Origin: Ulota crispa
Lineage: Eukaryota > Streptophyta > Bryopsida > Orthotrichales > Orthotrichaceae
NCBI GenBank assembly: GCA_963920765.1
Contig: OY987242.1
Span: 22,406,002-22,470,001, forward strand
Direction of reading: 5' to 3'
DNA length: 64,000 nt
Shown here piece by piece: positions 55,484-64,000 of this stretch. A program made the translations under genes and the position numbers. Below the pieces are notes generated by a model that had not been told where the DNA came from, ran no database searches, and saw only the letters and a program-made list of their open reading frames with translations. Position 1 is the stretch's first letter, and each line of letters opens with the position of its first letter.

Positions 55484-56289
55484 AAGGTAGGTAGCTCAAA
55501 AAGCGATACTTTACGGGCTGATCTGCTTTTTCATGGGTTTTTCGAGACTAAGAAGATATTTATCTAATTTGAGGTGAAGAGAAATGGATGCCAAAGGTAA
55601 CATAATTTTTTTCATATTTTTTGAAGCTGAGGTAGTCATGGTTGGTATGAGATTGAGATTTTCTTAAAGATTGAGAAATGGTTGAGTGAAAGTAGGAGCC
55701 AATGGGAGCAATTCTCCATGGAAAGAGGTGTGACACCTTTTTTGGTGATGGAAGATGGAGAAATGGAGAATGTTTTACTTAGAATAAACCACATTCACAT
55801 TTGAAAGAGCATGTAACAACAATGGGAGCAACAACTGCAAGGAGAGGAAGGTGCAACGTGGTAAAAGTTCTCTTGCAAAAACCTCCGTCTTGCACATTTC
55901 TTCACGCTCGGGCAACCATTAAAAACAATTCTTAGTCTTTACAAAAAATGGCTTGCGCCAGTTGCGGGCCAATCGCCACGGTAGTTTTCTATGAAGATTG
56001 AGAATGCAAAAATTGAACCGTGACTACCCCTATTATTGAACTGTTGATGACTTTTCAAAGTTTTTTTTATAGGAAGCACCTATTTGTGATTCTAGGTCTC
56101 CCATAAACTGTCCCCTACAATTGGTAAAGAGGTGAGGTGAAATCAATGAGTGTGATTCGCTCTTGTAATAGAATACACCTTTTCTTCTATAACTAGAGAG
56201 GGTTCATTCAAAAACCACCTCATATCCATTCTTGAGTTGCCTGTGGAATGCTTTAAAAGAGAGAGGTTGCAACTTGAGCTACCTACCTT
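55484..56289. mobile_element. TAAGGTAGG-group element, about 0.8 kb
   Basis: The left end, AAGGTAGGTAGCTCAA, is the exact inverse of the right end, TTGAGCTACCTACCTT, and ACC is found on both outer sides. The interior is non-coding and unlike the other members of the group. It directly follows a 107-codon open frame that I do not accept as a gene. Confidence 0.75.
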
Positions 56290-58218
56290 ACCCTCTTGTA
56301 ATTTTGTAAGAAATTTGTTTTAACCCCTAAGTGCCAAAGGAGACAATTTTCATCTAGTAGTCATAAAAAAACACTTTGTAGGACCAAAAAGGCCTTTTTT
56401 TCTTGTGAATTTATTTGAAGTGACCATAGACACATGATGCATCATGGAAGGTAAGAAATAATCTCATCAAACGTACTCATATTTTTAGGTCACTCAACTT
56501 GAAAGAAGATTTAAAGACACAATTTTCAGTCTCATATTGCTCCTTATACAATTTTCATGAGGTTACTATGCACTATCAACTTTTACACCTTTTAAAAAGA
56601 ATATTATAATGGGTGGGCACTTGCCACACCGTTGTAGAGCAATGTAGAGCTATTGTAGAAGGGTAGGATTAGGAATAGCATTAGGAGAAAAAAATTAGAT
56701 CTGGCTAAAATTCAACATTTTTTATATTCAACCGGGTTTTTCACTAGCATGCAGTGAATATTTCCTATATTTCTATGCTAATAGACTATGAGTTTAAAAA
56801 AAACTGAAGTCCTACTTTTTATATGGCGGTTTCAAACTCAATCTAGTTTTATAGCAATTCAACTGCCAAAAGTTCCCAAGGATCTTCATGTTCATAAGGT
56901 GTGATGCAGTTTTTTAATATATATTAGCTGTTAGTTCTCCTCAAGCCCCAACTCCTTATCAAAGACTCTCGCAATTAGGGCAATAATGTTGTACCAAAAT
57001 TGGCTACACATTTTTACCTTTAGAAACCTAATTACCTATAAAACTTGTTTGCTTCTTGTTTTAAATTTGTTGGGACACCTTTTCTAATTCTAGCATTTTT
57101 TTGTCACACTATTATGATTAGGTTCATGGCTTGAATAGCTCCATTGCTAGTTCGTTGTTTTTGCAATTGTTTGATTGCTGAGTGCAACATGCAAGTTGGC
57201 TTTTAGTTTTAGTAGTTAGTAAGCATGTAAGTCACTTAGTAGTACAAGTTTTTTATTTTATTTCTGTAGCTTTATTTGTTGAAACTATGTAAGTTTTTCT
57301 GTTGGGGGCAAAATGACAAGTTTGAGTGAATTTATTTAATTCGTATGAAAGTATGGCATGTCTCCCATTCATGTTCTCTACATAGAATTAGGGCACGGTT
57401 ATTAAACGTTTCTTCAAATCCATCATGTTGTATACGTGTACTATCAGATGTCGAGCAATGAAGTTGATAATACATGTTTAAGCAACAGAGCATACAGAAA
57501 TTGAACAGTCTTGTAGTGGATAGTTAGAGAGGGTTAGATATAATAACAATGAAACTTATATAAAAGTGTACTTAAAATGAATACATGACACTTTACATTT
57601 GAGAAATGTGTTGACATAAAGAGTAGTTTTTCATATCATTCAAATGTCCTATATTATTCGTATAGCATGACAACTTTCAGTAATTTTTTTCGTGCTGTGT
57701 TCAAAAACTTTCTTTGCCAACATCATGCAAGAACATACTTTTTCCGTTCCTCCGTTACTTGAAGAACAACAATATTTCATCTAAAGCACTTAGTTTACGG
57801 AATAATTCAACTTCGTAGTTTAGTAGAAGACAGTATTACAATTAGAATACTACTTTAGAATAACCTCATCTTCGCCAATGTATGAACGGCAGACTATGTC
57901 AAGGAAGAATAGAAGCACGTGAAAGTAAAAAGTTCAAATAATTTACAAAAAGAATTTAAAACATGTATCTCGTTCTTGGAGCCCAGCAGGTCCACTGGGC
58001 AAGTCCCTTATTTTTCTATGTCCTGCCATTCTTGGCCTTCTTCTTCCAAAATTAAGTCCATTCCTGCCTGTCCAGGGTTAGCTTCACGTATGTCCTTCAT
58101 ATCATAAAAGAAGCTACTGCTGCTATATAACGTATGATATATAAAGTAAAACAGATGCAGAGATCGGACATCTGGCAGCTTGGTTGCAGAAATCCTCGCA
58201 GTCGCTGCAATGGGGTCT
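56290..58218. other. Intergenic region between NFU side and AGPase 3' end
   Basis: A left-end fragment of a subfamily 2 TTAA element (TTAACCCCTAAGTGCC) starts at 56,320 in the reverse orientation relative to 31,686, with TGCATCATGGAAGGTAAGAA as the shared interior; its other end is lost. The remainder is AT-rich, without repeats or genes I can support. The last part is likely AGPase 3' untranslated sequence. Confidence 0.5.
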
Positions 58219-61200
58219 TCAAATCACTGTATCGTCTTTAATAACAGAGTTCTTCCCAACTATCACAATACCAGAGCGAATGTAAAACCCGAATTCTGCC
58301 CTATCCGCTTCAAAAATAGTCTGCACGAAAATAAAAAATTAGGGTTATTCCACATGTTACAGTGAAAGAATTTAGAAAACAAAAATACCCAACGCAAAAC
58401 TATCTCGGCACTCTCTCGCTGTCACTCAAAAGAGTTTTGCATATAAATATGATAACAAGGGGAGCAACAGTTATGTAGGGGGGATCTAGACCAACTCTCC
58501 TTGCTCCTACCACTAGGAGCATCTATTTAATGTCACTTATAATAGTAGCACTACTGATTGCTCTAATAGTAACATGTATTTTCGAAACACCTAGGTTATG
58601 ACACAAGCAGATTCTGTGTACATACGAGAAAAGAACGGTAATATGATATATATAATCCCAGCCCAGCGTGCAAAAGCCAAAGGACAAAACAGTATCAAAA
58701 TGACAATTATACAATGACGGATCACATACATCTTTGTTGGATATAACCACGTTCCTCCCAATCTTTGCATTCTTGTCAATAATACAATTCCTGCAAACCA
58801 CCAAGCGATTAGCTTTCCTCGTCAATTACACTATAAAAGCTTTAAAAAGAATCCAACACTGAAGTAAGTATCACAGCAATGTAACAACAAACAACTTTAT
58901 ACAGTAGTCGAAAGATTCTAAAAACAAGTCGCTCGTGAGCTTTGAAATATTCAGCTCACAACGTTGACTTTAGTGGTTTTGAATGTAGCAGTTCGTTTAA
59001 AATGAGAACCTGATTTTTGAGTTTTCACCAATTCCCATTGGCACCTTTCCAGCAGCAATCAAGGCAGCTCGCTCCTCATCGGTTTCGTAGTAATCGGATC
59101 CTAGCATCATAGTGTCCTGCACAATCCCAAGTTCGGTTGCGTGAATACTTTTCGGAGATTGAACATTGCTAGAGATAACCCAAACGGTAAGTTCTGCATC
59201 AATATCTAGTGCTAATATTGAATGAATGAACGATTTGAAGTATCAAAAATCAAATTCTTGAAGTGTCACAAACAGGCTTTTTATTACCCTCTGGATTTTG
59301 ACTTGCAATTGCAAAAAAACAGTATACCTGAAAGTGCGCATGGAAATAGAATTCGTATACATATCAAGAGAAATGGCGCTCTTCTTACCTTGACCTCAAC
59401 ACCAGATTCAAGCCGGGATCGCAGTCCAATCAAAGAATGTTCTATTGAACAATCCCGCAAAAAGCAACCATGCGACACAATCGAGTCTATGATCTGCATC
59501 ACAATAAACTTTTTAGCATCCCGACTAAGAACTGGCCATCAACTACGATCGCCCTTTTTCAATCGTCCAATCTATAGTTAGTCCATAACCAGAATCACGC
59601 CCAGAAGGTACTTTAGAACTCACGCAGTCACCATCATTGTTTCAGTAACATTAAGTCCAACAATAGGGACATAAGACCCCGACAAAAGATATAATGCTAT
59701 TCAATAAACTTACACCTTGCTCTAATTGAGATTTATCCGCAATTGAAAGTAGACAAATGTCATGATAAGGAAGCATATGGTTCGCGAGGAAGTAGATTAC
59801 CCTGCATTTCTCCACTTTGGTTGGCGGAAGGTAGCGTGGAGATGTGAAAATTGGTTTCTGTGCATCATAAAATTTGAACTTCGGAGGCTGCCAAGTCAAA
59901 AACCACAGAAAGTTATCATCATTTAAACGAAAAACTGCGAAAAGACTGAAAAAAAGGAAATCCTCTGAGACATATGCTTTAAAGTTTTAATCACCCAGTA
60001 CAGTGGTGCCTGGCTAAGATGAAGGTATTCGGATTTCATTTTAGGAAAGCATTCATTGTAGCCAAACAGCCCTTGTAGCTCCCCAACCAACAGGGACAGT
60101 CATCTTACGCAAGCCTTTTTCTTACAAAGGTTAATCGTACAGAGGCACTACTATACAAGGACTAGTACAACACTAGATTGGAAGGAATGGGCTTAAAAAT
60201 CCCTTAACGCGGAAATTAATTTCTCAATGTACTCAGAGTTATACCTGAGCTGCAAGTGCCAGGTTAGCGTCGAAAAAGGATTTGATCGTTCCAATGTCCT
60301 CCCAATAATCATTGAACAAATACGCCTGCCAAAAGATCAACATAGATGAGCATGACAATTTCAAATACTAACTACATAAAGGCACAACCGTTCTCGTGGT
60401 TTATATCACTATTCTTATGATATAAAATTTAATCCCTAAAAGGCCAAGAAGCCCAAAGTACGCATCATATCACTCTCCTTAACTGAGTTTGGTGATACAA
60501 AATCTTAACCGTACCTCAGTTAGATTATGCATGATATGATCTCTAGAATTTGCCTTTTTTGAATCTTGCATACTTCGTGTTTAAAGGAATGAAAACCGTA
60601 ATATATTAATACCAGCCGCCTAGAAAAAGTTCCAGTTCAATTGAAGAGTTGCTCAGGGCAAACCTGAACATTATATTCTTTCGCTGCTGCAGGAATAATT
60701 TCTGAGCCAAAATCGTTGGACGTCGGATAGCGCCATCTAACCACATTCCGTCATGTTAACTACTGAGAACATGCTTCAGCCTTCATACACAGTTACAAAA
60801 AACGAAACAGACAATAGAAGGGGCATGATATCTTACACTCACTTCAAGAGCTTCAGCAGAATATCTTTCTTGAAAACATATATACCCATGGAAGCGATGT
60901 AGGGCATCTTCTTGGCCTCTTCAGGTGACAGACCCAACACAGATGTGTCCACTTGCTGCAACTCGATAACCACCAAAGTTAATTCGACGCGCTCAACTGA
61001 TGAAAAATCATCTCCACAACTCTTCTTCGTGAACGATACTAACAAAAATACTTCCTACAGTTGCTCCAGGCAGACCTCTGCCCGCACGTGAATACAGTGG
61101 ATAAAACTCTGGTTTAATGGATATTTACGTCTCAAAGAAAAATCTACCTCATTATATCTGAGGACTGAAACATCACAAAGTTTTAAAAGTCTCTGGAAAA

Positions 61201-63044
61201 TCAGTCTATACGCCAAAGTGAGCGACTACTAGAGAATCAAGGTACACCAGACATACCATAGACTCGAGGTCTGCTCCTCTAGGCTTCTCATTAAAGTACA
61301 GGACTCGGCCCTTGTCATCAATCTTCATCAATCCGTAATCTGACGCACGGCTGCAAGAAAATCACCGTATTTTAGCATAAATCTTTTTCCACTTTTGAAG
61401 ATACTCAATAACTGAAAGGCAGCCAATAATAGAAGCAATTGTAATGATGATGTACACAAGAGAGTAAGAGCATGCACCTTTCATCCATTGGTACGCATGA
61501 TATAGTAATATCTGCTCCGCTATCCTTGTGCTTCTGTTATTCACAAAAAGAATTACAACTTTAAATTGCTGAGTATGGATTGAAAGGTTTAGTGGGACCC
61601 ATTCTCCTTCCTACTGCACCAATTTCTTGGCAGCAGATTAATATTAGTGGTACGTATGGAATTATAGATTGCAACAACAGCAATCATAATTTCGCAACGT
61701 TAAAGCTAACCTGAATGAAGTCCATGTAATCCATACGGTACAAATGGTCTCCAGAAAGAATGAGAACATGCTCCACTTGTTTGTTTTTGGCATCCTATCC
61801 CAATCCACAGAACAAAACATAAATATATTGATCACGTAAATCAATAGATGGTCAATATTGAGCCCTACTCCAAATCCACCTCCAGAAACAAGTACACCTG
61901 TCCTGAGATGACAATCAATTATAACTTATCGTGTACTGAGACACAGAGCTCATGCACGCAAATCAATACATACTATGTACCTCAAAAAGCCACGTAAACT
62001 GCCGGACAGCATCAGCCGTGCCCTGGAACCAATTCATACCAGCTTCTCCAGGTGTCTGCGTGGCTGCTAATACCTGCAATAGGACAAGCCCAACTCAAAT
62101 CCTCTTACAAAAACATGGAGGCCAGTTTGGATTGTTCGGTCTCAACAAAGCATGATTTTCAATGAACCACATTCACGACAAGGAACCATTAATACCGTGC
62201 TCATCCACTACAAGCACTGTGAGCAATTTTCTTTTCAAAAAGGTTATTATATTTACCTCGACAAATCCATCTCCAAAATTCACCCCATTTCCGAAAGTGT
62301 AGGTTCGAGCTATATGTCGGTTCAACGAAGCGGAATTGAACTGAGTGAAAATAAAGATTTTGTTGAGACCACTGTTTATACAGTTACTCATTGGGACATC
62401 AATCAGCCGATATCCTCCTCCAATCGGCACCTGCATACAAATTGTGCAGGAGTCATAGAATGTTCAAGGCAAGAATAGCAAGATGGTCCAAGAACAGGCG
62501 TAGCACACGACGTGAATGTGAATTAAAAATAAGGTAGACGATATTAAATCAGATAGAGCTTAATCCCGTTTCCTACACTGACCCCTGTTACTAACAACAA
62601 CTCGTTTCTTCATACATTTGTGAGAATTGTAACAAGTGGTGGAAACATGACTGCACCAAATGCCTAAGACCGCTGGAAAAGGTACGTTGTCTCTAAAACT
62701 TACAGTAGTACACAACCTCCCACTTCCAAAACGCGAACGGAATTCAGAAAAAGTTCCGAAAGTATAATTTCATGCATTATTTCAACAGCTATGGCTCGTG
62801 CACCCAAAGATCTTTCACACCTATAGTGGCGTTCAGAAATCTACACTTCTAAACAAACTAATCCAAGGCAAATAGTAACGCGTATAATGATAGATACACG
62901 GCACAAGAAAAAGGCAGGAACACTTACAGCTGGTTTGGCTCTTCTATGGGTTAGAGGGAAAAGCCTAGTTCCTGCTCCGCCTCCGAGGATGAGTGACACT
63001 ACTGTGCGAGCTTCCACACGAGCCTTCTCAGTAGTGGGCGATTC
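58219..63044 (-). CDS. APL: ADP-glucose pyrophosphorylase large subunit, plastidial (5' end unresolved)
   Basis: Starch synthesis: with the small subunit it makes ADP-glucose from glucose-1-phosphate and ATP. Fourteen exons on the minus strand: 62,928-63,044, 62,257-62,430, 61,981-62,073, 61,711-61,794, 61,478-61,533, 61,257-61,350, 60,843-60,955, 60,664-60,736, 60,245-60,325, 59,801-59,887, 59,389-59,493, 59,010-59,116, 58,730-58,790, 58,219-58,320, giving 448 residues in frame to the stop. Motifs: [118 protein letters not shown] and PMSNCINSG mark the large rather than small subunit. The Arg in GTRLF and Lys in RRAK, needed for catalysis in small subunits, are kept. The transit peptide is missing: the first exon opens either by splicing at 63,044 or at an ATG at 63,062. 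Confidence 0.92.
59999..60155. mobile_element. Short MITE, CAGTGGTGCC family, in an AGPase intron
   Basis: The left end, TACAGTGGTGCCTGGC, is mirrored by AGAGGCACTACTATA, with TA at both borders. It is a sister of 41,827-42,001. It lies between the exons encoding NLALAAQ and PPKFKFYD, and is the only transposon recognised within this gene. Confidence 0.7.
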
Positions 63045-64000
63045 CTGCAGCTCCACATACATGTTTCATTAATTATAATTATCTAGATCCACACGAATAT
63101 TTTAGAAACTCTGTAAAAGAAGCTCTCACAACAGCGATTGTAGTTATTACAAAGCAACCACGTTAATGAATACTAATCTGAAAAATATACCTTATTTTGC
63201 ATGAGCGTTAATAGTAACTCAATTGATACTCTTGGCGTTGACGTAGAATTCTTCAATGCTTAGCCCAATACTAAAGATCTAGTGTACGCTACTGGTTAGC
63301 CACTAGTACCAAAACTTGCTGCTTTTCCAGCAGAAAGAAACAGATTATGGATTGGTTCAGTCAAACCCGGGAATTTGTGATCTCATGAAGGCATTATCGA
63401 GTGAAAAGATGAATAAACCTTTGACGAAAATATCTGCAAGAATACGACTAGAAACCAAAGACTCAGACAAATTTTACTATGAGCTACTTCCGACCTTCCA
63501 AAGGAGGAAGCAACAGCTTTGCAAACTGGAAGCATTGCATTGTCGATGATCACTATTTGCAGCATAGCTGAAGAGCATTACCAAATAGACTTTCAGTTCT
63601 TTCAAAAGGAATTGAACCTGTTTTGATCTTGTTCTCTACAAGATACCCAGCACTCCTAAAGACGACGGATTCATAACTTCAAACTAACAAATTCAATTGA
63701 TCATTCTGTGAAGAATAAAATTAAAATGAGACCAGATTTTAAATCAGTAAAACAAATAGAAAATCGTTTCATTTGTTGGTCGAAAAAACAAATTTGGATT
63801 GAAGAAAGTTTATCCTAAAACGATTCAAGCACGCAAAACAAGAAAGCAAGAAGGCCTACTTCGGGCCTCTTGGTCATACACAAGGTTGACTGAAATGCAT
63901 ATGGTTCAGAAAAATTGACACCGACAGCTGCTTTCGACTCTTTGTCACAGTTCATAAGATCAGACGTGCGCTGGATAGAGAGGAAGATCAACCCCTAAAT
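63045..64000. other. Upstream part of the AGPase gene, start not resolved
   Basis: The minus strand should encode the transit peptide here or beyond the window. One candidate is an ATG at 63,535 opening MLPVCKAVASSFGRSEVAHS, Ser/Ala/Arg-rich like a transit peptide. Another is a donor (AAATAAG/GTATAT) at about 63,190, preceded by an open frame ending LLTLMQNK that would join in phase with the first sure exon. Neither is proven. The last bases of the window (CAACCCCTAAAT) resemble a TTAA-element end. Confidence 0.3.

Noticed and set aside
55167..55490. 107-codon open frame divergent from NFU, starting at a true ATG
   Set aside because: It lies in the NFU upstream region, has no recognisable motif, and stops against a transposon. 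A small head-to-head gene is possible but unsupported without transcripts.

Overview
The window is nuclear DNA from a plant (streptophyte). Its genes have many short exons separated by GT-AG introns, and the recognisable products are plant types: an apoplastic-type polyamine oxidase, a GH17 beta-1,3-glucanase with an X8 domain, a plastid PDZ-rubredoxin protein of the ENH1 type, a mitochondrial NFU scaffold, and the large subunit of ADP-glucose pyrophosphorylase. Six genes in 64 kb, modest introns, AT-rich non-coding DNA and very many short inverted-repeat transposons suggest a compact seed-free plant such as a bryophyte. The species cannot be fixed from the sequence.

Layout. 1-2.9 kb: repeats and the polyamine oxidase promoter. 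2.9-10.8 kb (+): polyamine oxidase, 11 exons, with recognisable inverted-repeat elements in eight of its ten introns. 10.8-28.5 kb: an almost 18 kb gene-free block of dispersed and tandem repeats, ending in tandem arrays just upstream of the next gene. 28.5-30.3 kb (+): glucanase, two exons. 30.3-35.5 kb: repeats, including a paralogous repeat with two datable insertions. 35.5-38.7 kb (-): ENH1-like gene, seven exons, with a minisatellite against its start codon. 38.7-44.3 kb: tandem duplication, minisatellite and MITEs. 44.3-48.7 kb (-): a secreted, membrane-anchored protein with a putative haem-binding domain, eight exons. 48.7-54.2 kb: a PIF-like element inside a duplicated promoter segment, then more repeats. 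54.2-55.0 kb (-): intronless NFU gene. 55.0-58.2 kb: repeats. 58.2-63.0 kb and probably beyond (-): AGPase large subunit, 14 exons seen, with the 5' (transit peptide) end unresolved.

The genes do not form a pathway. Plastid functions (ENH1-like, AGPase), mitochondrial Fe-S assembly (NFU) and apoplast or wall functions (polyamine oxidase, glucanase, membrane-anchored protein) are simply neighbours.

The most unusual content is the transposon landscape. One large family begins TTAACCCCT and ends AGGGGTTAA. It occurs as several internally unrelated subfamilies, sometimes as adjacent copies sharing one TTAA. A paralogous empty site at 51,841 shows that one copy (32,295-33,068) inserted with a 4-bp TTAA duplication, the signature of piggyBac-type transposition, which I believe is rarely reported in land plants. 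A second family of about 125 bp has 8-bp target duplications (hAT-like), also supported by an empty site. No transposase coding region is visible, so all copies here look non-autonomous. All gene models were assembled by eye from splice sites and reading-frame continuity.
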